Source: Candidatus Hermodarchaeota archaeon
Lineage (GTDB): Archaea; Asgardarchaeota; Hermodarchaeia; Hermodarchaeales; Hermodarchaeaceae
Reading direction: 5' to 3'
DNA: 53,935 bases
NCBI GenBank assembly: GCA_016839365.1
Contig: JAEOUH010000067.1
Span: 1-53,935, forward strand
The notes beneath the pieces were generated by a model. It searched no databases. It saw only the letters and a program-made list of their open reading frames with translations, and had not been told where the DNA came from. Shown piece after piece: positions 24,974 to 34,265 of the stretch. The stretch's first letter is position 1. The number at the start of each line of letters is the position of its first letter. The position numbers and the translations under genes are program-made.

Positions 24974-27787
24974 TCACCTCAATACTGAAAGATCATAACG
25001 GGCAACCCGTGCCTCAATGAAAATCGGAATAAACGTAGCTAGGAGTAGCATGCCTATAATAAGTCCTGTCTGAAGGAGAAACATCCCCAAAAATTCTGGT
25101 GGCAAGAAACGGGCAGATAGGAGTGGTGGAACAATATTCGCCGTCCCTCCACTCACAAATCCGTTATAGATTATCAATCCCACAATGAATCCAATAAAGA
25201 TCGCAAACACAATTATAGTGAAGATTTCTGCCAGTAATATTATCACAGTCTGAGAATACGTCATTCCACGGGCACTCATTAAGGCAGTAATAGTGCGGCG
25301 TTCCCTGAGCGTTAAGTAGATGATGACCAGTGTGCCCACTGAGGCGAGAAGAAAAGCACAAATTACACCCAACTGCATCATATTCGTCGTGGAGCTAAGA
25401 ACAGCATTCGAGTTGTACTCTTCAATGTCTGTGATGGCGGATTCAACACGCAGGACATCATCTAAGGCTTCGATGGCCTCGACGACAGCGGTATTGTCTA
25501 TTGGTGAATCGAGAGCAACGAGAACGTGACCTGTTGGTGTGAGTTCATTGGAAAATTCTTCCATTAATTCGACTGGAACGTAAGACCAGGTTTCCTCCGC
25601 GAGCCACTCACTGACCCAGGGATACGGATTCAAGATGGGATCTGGTCCCATATAACTGACAACCGTTAGATTATGATATGAATCAGAATCTGAGAATTGT
25701 ACAGAAATATTGTCTCCTAAATCAACACCTAATTCGACAGCATGCCGTTTTTCCAAAATGATTGTCCTATTTGCGGCTGCAAGTTGTTCGAAGGCAGCGA
25801 GGCTGGAAAGCCCTGATATCCAGTCAGGCTCCCAGTACGCTACTCCCAGCCATTCACTCACATTAATTGCCCGAACGTTTAAAATACCAACTCCAGCAAT
25901 CGTAAACCTATACTGTCCTGCGGCTCCGCTTACACCGTCAATCGCTCGAATCGTTGAAAGTAGATCAGTAACGTTTTCCGGTGCGCTAACTCGGACATTC
26001 AAATCGGCTCCTACGGTGGTATAGGCGTCTCTTACAGCCAGGTCTAGACTAGTGCCCAAAATTCCAATTGACTGGACACTATAGCCGATTAATAACGCTG
26101 TAATAAAGATAATCGCCGCGGTTCGACCCAGTCTCCGTCGAATGTTAAGCGATGCAAGCCCTCCCAATTCACCGAGTACCCGGCTAATGAATCGTTGAGA
26201 GTACGTATAGAAACCTTTCCAGCCTTTCACGATGATTGTGACAAGACCCCATAGGAAAAGGAGTGGGACCCAGAAAGTAATGAGGGCATCAAACAGTAAC
26301 CAAAAGCTTGCAAATGAAGCCAAAAAGGGATTCGTAAACCTGAGTTGGAGCACAATTTCAGTGACATTGATGCCTAGAAGCCAAATGACTAGCTTGTAAC
26401 TACCCAAAATTAACGCTGTCCAAGCAAGCATTCTTGGATATGACAAGGTTTCTCCGACTGTTGAATATTCACGAATTGCTTCAGTCGTCGGAATCTTTGA
26501 TGCCTTACGAGCGGGAAGATAGGAGGCAATAACTGCAAGGAAGACACCAAACATTATAGTCAAAAATATCGTGTCTAATCCGATTCCTGTTGCAATAATG
26601 GAAGCCCACGTCACCGTTGAAATGAAGAATGGAATAAGAAAAATTGTTAATACTATACCAAGAAGACTTGCCACGAGTCCGATGAGGAGGGCTTCCCAGA
26701 CGAATAGGCTTGTTATTGTGCTCCGGGTTACTCCTTTGGTGAGAAGGAGACCGACTTCACGGCGCCTTATGGAATATGACACGTCGTTTAAGGTGATTCC
26801 CATATAGAGCGCAATGAAAAAGACTGGAATCGACACCTGGAGGAAGACTACGCGAAAGTTCTCCGAAATACTCACAAAAAAGTTAAGGGTCCAAACAAGC
26901 GGTGGCAGAAACGATCCGTAGTATCCCTGAGAAGATAATGAATTTTCAATACGATATGCTAGTTGCTGCAATTCCTGGGCTGAGAGTTGAACGTTATACG
27001 GGTTGATTGAAGTTACTCGATCCACAAAGATGAAAATGAACTGATCCAGGTCAGTAAAAACTACTTCAGGATCCGTCGCAGCATGATCAAATATTGGTAG
27101 GAAGGTTGATTCGACATCAACGAGAAAGAAGCTGAAGTAGTGTTGATACCAGGAGGGTTGGTAACCTGGGTAAGGGGTTTCATACTTGAGTAAGTCTTGA
27201 GCTTGAGATGTTAGTTCAACATGACCCACAACCTCTAAGGTAAGATTATAGATAATTGTCATATCAATATCAGTACCGGTATCTTCCCAGATTCTGACTC
27301 CAATGGAATAATTACTCCCAACTGGGTAATTTGCAGCTTGTGCAGAGCTTGCGGTGAGTAATGTTTGATTGGCCTCTAGATTCATAGTCCCGGAAATTAG
27401 TGTCATCCCGTCATAGACGGTCGAGTTGTGCTGAATGCCACTTGTGAGTATTAATTGTTCTTCTAGTGGTTTAGTTGCGTCAATTAAGTGGTGCTCATAG
27501 GATCTAATGAAAAGTTCTGAACGGGTAACCTCTGAGTAACCCTCGATGATCTGCCTCATCGAAAAGAAATCTGATCTATTATAAATTTCCCTGTACCTAT
27601 ATGTAGAAACCTGCCAGGTCAAATCAACGGCAACATCTTCAAGAATATCGTACAGCATGGCTACCATCATGGAGTTACCACCGATATTTGAAGCGGCAAA
27701 CAATGTAGTCGCTATCATGACGCCCATAAGGATGGCGAAAATGAGCTTTTTGTTCCGGGTTGTTCGACGGACAGCGTATCGATACAC
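24974..27787 (-). CDS. Large FtsX-type ABC transporter permease without an adjacent ATPase
   Basis: The 937-residue protein has the MacB/LolC-like duplicated layout: an N-terminal TM and a large extracytoplasmic domain (about 35-310), three TM helices of an FtsX domain (about 310-430), three or more middle TM helices (about 445-540), a TM near 560 with a second extracytoplasmic domain (to about 800), and a C-terminal FtsX domain (about 815-930). LLTKGVTRSTI and LMSARGMTYSQT are the coupling-helix segments. Such permeases move lipoproteins or act as mechanotransmitters with a LolD-type ATPase. No ATPase gene lies beside it in this window, so the partner must be encoded elsewhere. Confidence 0.85.
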   Translation of the reverse strand: MYRYAVRRTTRNKKLIFAILMGVMIATTLFAASNIGGNSMMVAMLYDILEDVAVDLTWQVSTYRYREIYNRSDFFSMRQIIEGYSEVTRSELFIRSYEHHLIDATKPLEEQLILTSGIQHNSTVYDGMTLISGTMNLEANQTLLTASSAQAANYPVGSNYSIGVRIWEDTGTDIDMTIIYNLTLEVVGHVELTSQAQDLLKYETPYPGYQPSWYQHYFSFFLVDVESTFLPIFDHAATDPEVVFTDLDQFIFIFVDRVTSINPYNVQLSAQELQQLAYRIENSLSSQGYYGSFLPPLVWTLNFFVSISENFRVVFLQVSIPVFFIALYMGITLNDVSYSIRRREVGLLLTKGVTRSTITSLFVWEALLIGLVASLLGIVLTIFLIPFFISTVTWASIIATGIGLDTIFLTIMFGVFLAVIASYLPARKASKIPTTEAIREYSTVGETLSYPRMLAWTALILGSYKLVIWLLGINVTEIVLQLRFTNPFLASFASFWLLFDALITFWVPLLFLWGLVTIIVKGWKGFYTYSQRFISRVLGELGGLASLNIRRRLGRTAAIIFITALLIGYSVQSIGILGTSLDLAVRDAYTTVGADLNVRVSAPENVTDLLSTIRAIDGVSGAAGQYRFTIAGVGILNVRAINVSEWLGVAYWEPDWISGLSSLAAFEQLAAANRTIILEKRHAVELGVDLGDNISVQFSDSDSYHNLTVVSYMGPDPILNPYPWVSEWLAEETWSYVPVELMEEFSNELTPTGHVLVALDSPIDNTAVVEAIEALDDVLRVESAITDIEEYNSNAVLSSTTNMMQLGVICAFLLASVGTLVIIYLTLRERRTITALMSARGMTYSQTVIILLAEIFTIIVFAIFIGFIVGLIIYNGFVSGGTANIVPPLLSARFLPPEFLGMFLLQTGLIIGMLLLATFIPIFIEARVARYDLSVLR

Positions 27788-28446
27788 ACCAAATCCCTGC
27801 TCACGAACCTAATATGTTTCGGAGCCTAAAAGCGTTAAGTTTCAGGAAACCATCCTTAGTAGTAAGTGGCTCTAATTTGTCCCGAAGTTTGGAGGTGGAA
27901 TGTTTGTTCTCAGAAAACTTCACGCGCCGAGAAACGGATGGGAAGGGGTACGTCCGTAATCCAAGAATGGCGGGCGGAGCTCTGGCAGGACAGCGCATTT
28001 TCGGTTCTTCGCTTATGAAAAGAAATTCCGAAAAATAGAAAATCAAGAAGAACACCCCCATAACATCCGCCTGACGAACTGCAAAGGAAAATAGGAAAAG
28101 GGGCCTAGCATAGGAAAACGCCCTAAGAGCCCCAAAGAAGGTAGGGGTAGTTCTTCGGTTTGTTCAGTTGTTTTTAAGAAGAAAAAACAATTCAACAATT
28201 TAGAAATCCAGACAACACACCCCTATTGCCCTCGAAACCGCCAATTCTCCAGCTCAGGATGCTGTAAAACCACGTCAGAAACTCGTGCTGAAAAAATAGA
28301 TGTGGGGTGTGTTGTTTGGTTTGAAGGGTAGATATTTTGAGGTATTTTGTTGTCTAAACGAATTAGGAGAACTATTCGATAAAGAAAATAAGTCGAATAG
28401 ACTTCTTGTTAGAATATTTAAGTAGATATTTTCTGAGTTATAATAT
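27788..28446. other. Gene-poor 660-bp interval with hairpins
   Basis: No convincing gene lies here. Two structures are visible. A composite hairpin pairs TTTTCGG (27998-28004) with CCGAAAA (28028-28034) and TTCTT with AAGAA inside it. A second hairpin pairs TTGTTTTT (28168-28175) with AAAAACAA (28183-28190). Open frames on both strands give compositionally odd peptides without domain signals. A promoter-like ATATTTAAG at about 28412-28420 belongs to the next gene. The interval could be a decayed region or carry an unannotated structured RNA. Confidence 0.45.
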
Positions 28447-28914
28447 ATGAAAAAGAAAACCTCCGCGCAGCAATTTAAAGACTGGCTATGGTGGACTTGG
28501 CTTCTGTGGTTGAATCTGGCTATCACGATAATTGTTGCGTTTCTGAACATTCAAGTGGTGAGTGCTATTGCAGTTTCCATATTGCAGGTATTAATCCAAG
28601 TATATGGAATTTTATTTGCATTTACAGCAGTAATCTTTAGTGCGATTTATGCCTCGTTATCAACCAAAGCGATGAAAGAGTCTATTGAAGAAAGTCCTAG
28701 GTTTATGACTGAAACTGCGAAACCCCGATATGATGCACTTAAGAGTTTCTTGAAGGCGTCAACGGCGATTCTCATAACTTCAGTGGTTGGGATTGTAATA
28801 ATCATTCCACTAGTTGCACCCCTAGCAACACTTCCTGCCTTTCTACTCGTTATGTGGACTGTTCCGTTGTGCCTTGAAGCGGGAGTTCTACAATGGTTTG
28901 CTACAAAAGTATAG
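28447..28914 (+). CDS. Small four-TM membrane protein
   Basis: The 155-residue protein has a cationic start (MKKKTSAQQFKDW), two N-terminal transmembrane helices (about 18-40 and 45-70), a polar cytoplasmic loop with an amphipathic helix (MKESIEESPRFMTETAKPRY), and two further hydrophobic segments (about 108-128 and 128-150). An ATATTTAAG TATA box about 27 nt upstream of ATG 28447 suggests a leaderless transcript. The family is not recognised. It is convergent with the tyrosine recombinase (28 bp apart) and may belong to the same element. Confidence 0.6.
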   Translation: MKKKTSAQQFKDWLWWTWLLWLNLAITIIVAFLNIQVVSAIAVSILQVLIQVYGILFAFTAVIFSAIYASLSTKAMKESIEESPRFMTETAKPRYDALKSFLKASTAILITSVVGIVIIIPLVAPLATLPAFLLVMWTVPLCLEAGVLQWFATKV

Positions 28915-28942
28915 ACAAAATGGAGGAATCGAAACAACTTAA

Positions 28943-30349
28943 TTAGGGCTTGTCCTTCCTCATTTCTTCTCTTACGATTTGCTTCACCACGACGATTCCT
29001 GCAGCCTCATCGAGTGTCATTTCACCGCGCTCAACAAGATACCAAACACTGCTGAAGTAATGATGAACATGTTCATCTGTGATTTTTCCGTCGAATGTGT
29101 CAAATACAGCCTTGTGTGACTGAATAACTTCTCTCGAAAGTCTTTGAGATAATTTCTGCTCTTGAAGCAGGTCCTCTAATTTGAAGAGTTTGTCATACTC
29201 CTTGAATTTTTGTTCGGAATGTTGTTTTTGCTCAGCATATTGTTGTTTCAGAAGATCTATCTCTTCTCGATATTGCTCAGCTGCCCTCCGATTTTCTTTG
29301 ATAGATTCTCGATGTAGTTCAACAGTTTCTCTATCCTGAATCTGCCCGCAATGAGGACAATAGACACTCGTTGGACTGAGTACTTCCCTGCAATTAAGAC
29401 ACTCTTTCCTGATTTGCGGCTCTTCAACTGTCTCAACGTGCGGTTTGATGCCAAGACGTTTCGCATAGCGTTCATGAACCGCATTGGGGTTCTGACGAAT
29501 GTACCGGCGCATTTGACTGCTGTTTGGAACCCAGCCACCCATTTGTGCGATATCCCACGAATCCAGATCATATTTTTCTTTCATCATGGAGGCCCACTGC
29601 TTCCGAAGAAGGTGCGGGTGCACGCGCTTCTTAATCCCAGCACGTTTCGCAGCCTGTTGGACAATGCGCTTCATCGCTCCGTATTTCAATGGGTAGAGCT
29701 TCCCGCCTTGTTGGTAACACCAAAGGGGATCATTATCCTGCTGAGTGGGGTGCAAGGTGAGCCATTGTTTGAGATCCGCGGCGTAATAGTAGATTGGAAC
29801 CCAGCGTTCTTCCCGATCCTTCGTGTGCCGGACATGAATCTTGTAACCATGCGGTACCTTCTCCACATCACCAAAAGCCATATACCCTGCTCCGGTTTTG
29901 CGCGCAGGGGATTCTTTGGGAAATTCTGCTAAGGCTCCGATTCGCATTCCGCCTTCAATGAGCACAACAAGCAGAGCCTTATCACGCGGGAGAGTGGCAG
30001 CACTTATCAGTTGCTGGAGTTCAGCATCACTCAAGATTTCGGGGGATTCGATGGGAATCGATTCCTTCTCTAGCTTTGGGTGGTTCATTACTTCCGGTTT
30101 CTTCAGGTACTTCTTGAAGAAATGGTGAAACGTATCACGCGCAGTGTTTCGCGTGGCAGTTTTCAACTCATCCAGTGTTCGTAGGTACTTGGCCAGATCG
30201 TCAGCACTCATCGCCTCGAAAGGCTTCGCTATGTGTTCCGCAAGTTTCGTGAGCCAATAGGTGTAGCGATCCTTCGTAGCTTGGCTGCGCTTTTTATCGG
30301 TGAGGTGCTGGATGAAACGTTTGAGAGTGGCTCCTTGCTCCGGCAACAT
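28943..30349 (-). mobile_element. Tyrosine recombinase (integrase) with C-terminal zinc ribbon and coiled coil
   Basis: The 468-residue protein has a SAM-like core-binding domain (about 5-100) and a tyrosine-recombinase catalytic domain (about 105-295). Arg136 (GGMRIGAL), Lys177 (RHTKDRE), His246-x-x-Arg249 (HPHLLRKQW), Trp273 (GGW) and the nucleophile Tyr283 (MRRYI) are all present. A zinc ribbon (CLNC...CPHC, about 317-340) and a long coiled coil (about 345-410) follow. All catalytic residues are present, so it should cut and rejoin DNA at att sites. No tRNA gene or repeated att core is visible beside it, so the limits of any integrated element are unknown. Confidence 0.88.
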
Positions 30350-30387
30350 AATTATCCTGTAAGTATTTTCATCCTAAAAATAAAAAG

Positions 30388-31689
30388 TTAACTATCTGCA
30401 TCTTCTGCATTCCAGAAGAACAAGGCATATAGCACAGTTTGGGTTCCATAGAATGCTAGAGTCAACCAGAAGGGGATTAGGTATAGCCCTTGGTCGAAGA
30501 GTTGTCCTGCGAATTGTACGCTAGTGGCTCGACCGAAACTCATGGCGGAAGTATTGAGGGCTTGAAGATTCGGGCGCCAGGAACTGGGAACTAACTCCAT
30601 GCGGAGGGTTTGCCCGATGGGCATTGTCGCGTTCATTAATGCATTTCGAAGCAAGTAGCTGATGATGGCAATTAAGGGATTCACCACTGAGGCAAGGAGG
30701 ATGATGAAAGGTAACGATAATGCTTGGGTTATCACCACGGAGGGCACCTTCCCAATTCGGGTTGACAGAATGGGCGATAGGAGAACCCCAGTTGCCATGG
30801 TCGCTTGTCCAAGTCCGATGATAAGCCCCACCATATAGGTGGGCAAGTTATAGAATTCCCAGAAGAAGACGTTAATTAATGGAACAATGAGGCCTGCGCC
30901 CAAACCAATAAGGACACTACAGATAACAAACCGAAAAACAATGCTGATTCGACCTTTAGGTTCAAGTGACGGTATGGAATCTGGGGCTAGATCGCGCTCC
31001 TCGGATGTTTTGGCAGGTGGTCTTGATTCTTTCATACCTAAGAGGGGGATTATTCCGATAACACTTGCGATAATCCAGATGATGAGTGTGAGTTGGAAGG
31101 TAATAGGACTGTCGATTGGAACAAGGAACCACAGGGCAAAGAGTCCGGGTAGAAACCCACCAAGCAAGCTACCGAAGAAACTAGAACCTATCCGGGAGGC
31201 CTGCGAGGTTCCAAAAAGGTGAGTCCGTTCATACGGAGAACTACTCCGGGCCATCAAAGGGCTGTATGAGGTAATGGAAAGACTGTTTCCAAAATAGAAC
31301 AAGATCATCATCATGATCAAGATTTCAGGAATTGGGATGGTGATCAGTGCGCTGGCAGCGATAGCCATGACTACTCCTGATAAAACCATGGTTGTCTTTT
31401 CACCAATCCGAGTGGTATAGGGACCAGCGATTAAGGCACCAATTGCCATGGTGTATAAGCCCAAAGACAGTAGCCCGGCAATGAAGCCCGTGGAAAAGCC
31501 AACTGATAGCAAATAGAGGTTGAAGATAGCCTGGTACATTCCAAAGCCCAGTCGGCTGATTGCCTGGCTGATGATGACTCGTCGTGCATTTGGAGTAAAC
31601 CGTTGAACTCTATGCCAATAAGCAGCTGCCTCTGAACTAAGACTCTCAGCGAGGTTCAACGACTGGCTCCTCCAAAACCATGCAAACAA
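30388..31689 (-). CDS. MFS transporter (paralogue A)
   Basis: The 433-residue protein has twelve hydrophobic segments in two groups of six with a central charged loop (about 205-235), as in the major facilitator superfamily. The segment SPYERTHLFGTSQASRI between TM4 and TM5 and the RIGKVPSVVITQ loop between TM8 and TM9 are shared almost word for word with the transporter at 32898-34217. Both proteins also start with an amphipathic YWHRV/YWQRM...FTPNA helix. Substrate unknown; drug or metabolite export is usual for MFS genes beside PadR regulators (inference). Confidence 0.87.
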   Translation of the reverse strand: MFAWFWRSQSLNLAESLSSEAAAYWHRVQRFTPNARRVIISQAISRLGFGMYQAIFNLYLLSVGFSTGFIAGLLSLGLYTMAIGALIAGPYTTRIGEKTTMVLSGVVMAIAASALITIPIPEILIMMMILFYFGNSLSITSYSPLMARSSSPYERTHLFGTSQASRIGSSFFGSLLGGFLPGLFALWFLVPIDSPITFQLTLIIWIIASVIGIIPLLGMKESRPPAKTSEERDLAPDSIPSLEPKGRISIVFRFVICSVLIGLGAGLIVPLINVFFWEFYNLPTYMVGLIIGLGQATMATGVLLSPILSTRIGKVPSVVITQALSLPFIILLASVVNPLIAIISYLLRNALMNATMPIGQTLRMELVPSSWRPNLQALNTSAMSFGRATSVQFAGQLFDQGLYLIPFWLTLAFYGTQTVLYALFFWNAEDADS

Positions 31690-31831
31690 CCGAGGACGAC
31701 TACCCCGCGTTCTTGATATGGCAATTCGGTAGTCCTTGCCTCGTGCTTACAATAATAAAAGCTTGTGAAAGGATAAGAAAAAAGGAAATGCGACGTCGCG
31801 AAGATTCCAGGGCCCTGAGTGCGAGAATGGC

Positions 31832-32035
31832 TTAAGCGCTTTTCTTCTCTTCTTTTTCAAGGTCGGAGATCCGTTCATCAATGTGCTTGATGTAGTCTTC
31901 AAGCTGGGCTTTCATGGCTTCCAGACCTTTGATGCGAGCTTCTTTACTCGGTTCATATCCGGGACTGCAGCACATCTGACCTATGAACGGAGCCATACCT
32001 CGGAACCTGAAGTGGTGTTCTGTTGGTCCACACAT
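31832..32035 (-). CDS. DUF5320-like small protein with CC motif and coiled coil
   Basis: The 67-residue protein has an N-terminal part with MCGPTEHHFRFRG and QMCCSPGY (a cysteine/histidine cluster that could bind metal) and a C-terminal coiled coil (MKAQLEDYIKHIDERISDLE). It resembles DUF5320-type small proteins often found next to PadR regulators. AGAGGTGA lies 7 nt before ATG 32035. The gene lies 13 nt behind padR on the same strand and is probably co-transcribed. Confidence 0.65.
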   Translation of the reverse strand: MCGPTEHHFRFRGMAPFIGQMCCSPGYEPSKEARIKGLEAMKAQLEDYIKHIDERISDLEKEEKKSA

Positions 32036-32048
32036 AGCTGTTTCACCT

Positions 32049-32621
32049 CTATTCTAATTCGTCAGAGCTTTTCAACTCGGTGAGTCGTTTTTCAACCCAT
32101 TTCAGTTCACGTTCCAGGTATTCCCGATAGCGTTTCATGAATAGGAGGTGTCGTGGGGTACAATGGCCCGGTTCGCAATCACATTGTATCTTCATGGCCA
32201 TGAAAGCTGCAGGGCTTTGCTCGCGGACACTCCAATCTAAAAGTTCGTCTTGGGCTTTGCCATTCATGCTGGTTCCTAAGAACCGCCAAAAATGGTCTTG
32301 CGCTTTGAACTCGGACCTGAGATTACGAAGCGCTTCGTCGAGTACCTTTTTCCCCTTTGGGGTCAACTGATACTCTACGGCATCTGGGCGGTCCTCTTGG
32401 GTTACCCGTTCACTAGAAATAAGGTCTCGTTCAGCCATTCTATGGAGTGCAGGATACACTGTACCGCTCTTCAGCCTCCAGCCACCAAGTCTGCCCTTCA
32501 GACCTTGCAGCACACGATAGCCATGCGCTGGACCCTGATTCAAGAGGGTGAGGATGATAATTTCTACGAAGCTGACGCTGCCTTCACTAGTTTCAATGCG
32601 TCCTTTACCACAGAATGCCAT
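32049..32621 (-). CDS. PadR-family transcriptional regulator
   Basis: The 190-residue protein has a PadR winged helix (residues about 18-100: IIILTLLNQGPAHGYRVLQG, then SGTVYPALHRMAERDLI and a beta-wing with EYQLTPKGKKVL) and a helical C-terminal dimerisation part (about 105-185) with a Cys/His cluster (CDCEPGHCTPRH) that may bind metal. PadR proteins repress transporter genes and release DNA on ligand binding. Operator-like ATGTAG palindromes overlap its own promoter, so autorepression is likely. It sits between two paralogous MFS genes. Confidence 0.88.
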   Translation of the reverse strand: MAFCGKGRIETSEGSVSFVEIIILTLLNQGPAHGYRVLQGLKGRLGGWRLKSGTVYPALHRMAERDLISSERVTQEDRPDAVEYQLTPKGKKVLDEALRNLRSEFKAQDHFWRFLGTSMNGKAQDELLDWSVREQSPAAFMAMKIQCDCEPGHCTPRHLLFMKRYREYLERELKWVEKRLTELKSSDELE

Positions 32622-32622
32622 T

Positions 32623-32682
32623 ATGTAGTCACCGAGTTATGTAGTGCTCTACATAGCTATGTAGAAGTCTACCTATATAAAC
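32623..32682 (-). promoter_or_regulatory. PadR-type operator array and TATA box
   Basis: ATGTAGTGCTCTACAT at 32639-32654 is a perfect ATGT-N8-ACAT palindrome, the classic PadR site. A near copy, ATGTAGAAGTCTACCT, lies 20 bp further at 32659-32674, and a half site ATGTAG at 32623-32628. The minus-strand TATA box (TTTATATA, about 32675-32682) abuts the array, so a bound repressor would block padR transcription. Confidence 0.68.
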
Positions 32683-32837
32683 CTTCTCACACTACGATAT
32701 CATCAAATATAACGCTATCGCCAACCACCTTTTCTAAAAAAACACTCGGATCCTTCAAGCTAGGACTGGGGATTGGCCTCATCTTCATGATTACTGGTAT
32801 CATCATTGTCTATGTACTGATGCGACGACGATTCTAA
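32640..32837 (+). pseudogene. C-terminal membrane-anchor remnant
   Basis: The plus-strand frame here ends in a Ser/Thr-rich linker, a clean transmembrane helix (LGLGIGLIFMITGIIIVYVL) and the basic end MRRRF, the layout of a C-terminal anchor of a surface protein. The stop at 32837 lies 60 bp from the convergent MFS stop, as for a normal gene end. No start codon is in frame until the reading runs antisense through padR (to 32292). It is therefore best read as the surviving tail of a lost gene, or a chance frame. Confidence 0.35.
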
Positions 32838-32897
32838 GTCACACCATCCACCGGACCAATGGGACAAATTCCTGTCACGGTCCAGCGTTCTCTCTTG

Positions 32898-34217
32898 TTA
32901 GCTCACCTTGTTGGTGTTGTGTCCATGAGTATGTTTCTGTCTTTTCTCGATATTCCAAAAGAACGCTGCATATAGAAAGGTGGATGCTGAATAACTACCA
33001 AGAGTGAACCAGAACGGAATTAAATATAATCCCAAATCGAAGAGCGGACCAGTCACAAGAGTGCTAAATGCCCAAGGGAAATTCCAGGCAAACGACGATG
33101 CCGCACTCATCTGTGGACGGTAAGCTTCTGGAGTCAATTCCATTCGGAGTGCTTGATCCACCGGACCGCTAGCATTCATGAGAACTACACGAAACAGGTA
33201 GCTCACAATCGCGATAAAAGGGTTGATGATGGTGGCGATGAAGAAAAGAAATGGAAGTGATAAACTTTGGGTTACGAGAACGGTTTTCACCTTTCCGATT
33301 CGCGTTGATAATACTGGTGAGAGAAAAGCACCCGCAGCAACTGAAAGAGATCCAAATCCCTGAACGAGTCCAACCATGTAGGTGGGGAGGTTATAGAAGT
33401 CCCAGAAGAAAATGGTCAGATAGGGGATAACGAAACCAGCCCCAAGGCCAATGAACGCATTAACAATCCCGAATCGAAGGAGAAGTCTTCGTACATCTTG
33501 TTTAGCGACAGGTTCAATTTCTACAACTTCGTAGGGAATCTCACGAGGTATGGGCTGATCCTTTTCACGTACAAGAAGGAGTGGAACAATGCCTAACGAT
33601 AATGGGAGGGCTTGGATGAGGAGTGCCAGTTGAAACGTAATAGAGCTATCCAAGGGGAATCCGAAATAAATGGCGAACATACCTGGGAGAAATCCGGCTA
33701 ATGTGTTGGCGAAAAAGGAGCTAAGAATGAACGCTGATTGGGAGGTGCCAAATAAATGCGTCCGTTCATAAGAAGTGCTACATTTGGCTAAGAAGGGACC
33801 AAAAGCCACATTACGCATAGCCTGTCCGAGTCCACTGATTATTGCCATTGTATAAAGAATGGGAGGCAGAGGAAAGAGAATCTGGGTCATTGATGCTAAA
33901 AACGTGATGAATGAAGCCAGTATGAGTGAACGTTTGGTGCCGAACCGTGAGACGAGAAATCCCATAAACAGTGAGCAGATGGCCATTGTGAAAGCGTTGA
34001 TGGACATGAGGCTTCCGACAAAGGTGTTAGAATAACCTAAACTGATGATGTAAAGGTTTAACAGGGTTTGAGAAATTCCCCAACCAAAGGCAGAGAAGAC
34101 GTTACTAAGAATCAGCTTTTGTGCATTAGGTGTGAACTGGCGCATACGTTGCCAGTAGCCAATAGCATCCTGCCGTAACGTATTACTCAAAAGGGTCTCC
34201 TCAAATAGGGAAGGCAC
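32898..34217 (-). CDS. MFS transporter (paralogue B)
   Basis: The 439-residue protein has twelve transmembrane segments and the same signature segments as paralogue A: TSYERTHLFGTSQSAFI, FYNLPTYMVGL, TRIGKVKTVLVTQSLSLPF. It starts at GTG 34217 and carries a histidine-rich C-terminal tail (KHTHGHNTNK) absent from paralogue A. The two genes lie on the same strand on either side of the padR locus, which suggests tandem duplication followed by insertion, or a common PadR regulon (inference). Substrate unknown. Confidence 0.87.
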   Translation of the reverse strand: MPSLFEETLLSNTLRQDAIGYWQRMRQFTPNAQKLILSNVFSAFGWGISQTLLNLYIISLGYSNTFVGSLMSINAFTMAICSLFMGFLVSRFGTKRSLILASFITFLASMTQILFPLPPILYTMAIISGLGQAMRNVAFGPFLAKCSTSYERTHLFGTSQSAFILSSFFANTLAGFLPGMFAIYFGFPLDSSITFQLALLIQALPLSLGIVPLLLVREKDQPIPREIPYEVVEIEPVAKQDVRRLLLRFGIVNAFIGLGAGFVIPYLTIFFWDFYNLPTYMVGLVQGFGSLSVAAGAFLSPVLSTRIGKVKTVLVTQSLSLPFLFFIATIINPFIAIVSYLFRVVLMNASGPVDQALRMELTPEAYRPQMSAASSFAWNFPWAFSTLVTGPLFDLGLYLIPFWFTLGSYSASTFLYAAFFWNIEKRQKHTHGHNTNKVS

Positions 34218-34265
34218 CAGGTAAATGGGCTATTTTAAGCTAATGTCTATGAGAATAATCAAAGG

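Noticed and set aside
28943..30349. Attachment site next to the recombinase
   Set aside because: I could not find a repeated core or tRNA end on either side by reading, so no att feature is claimed.
32292..32837. Full 181-codon plus-strand frame through padR
   Set aside because: Its first two thirds are antisense to a well-supported PadR protein; only the C-terminal anchor looks like real protein.
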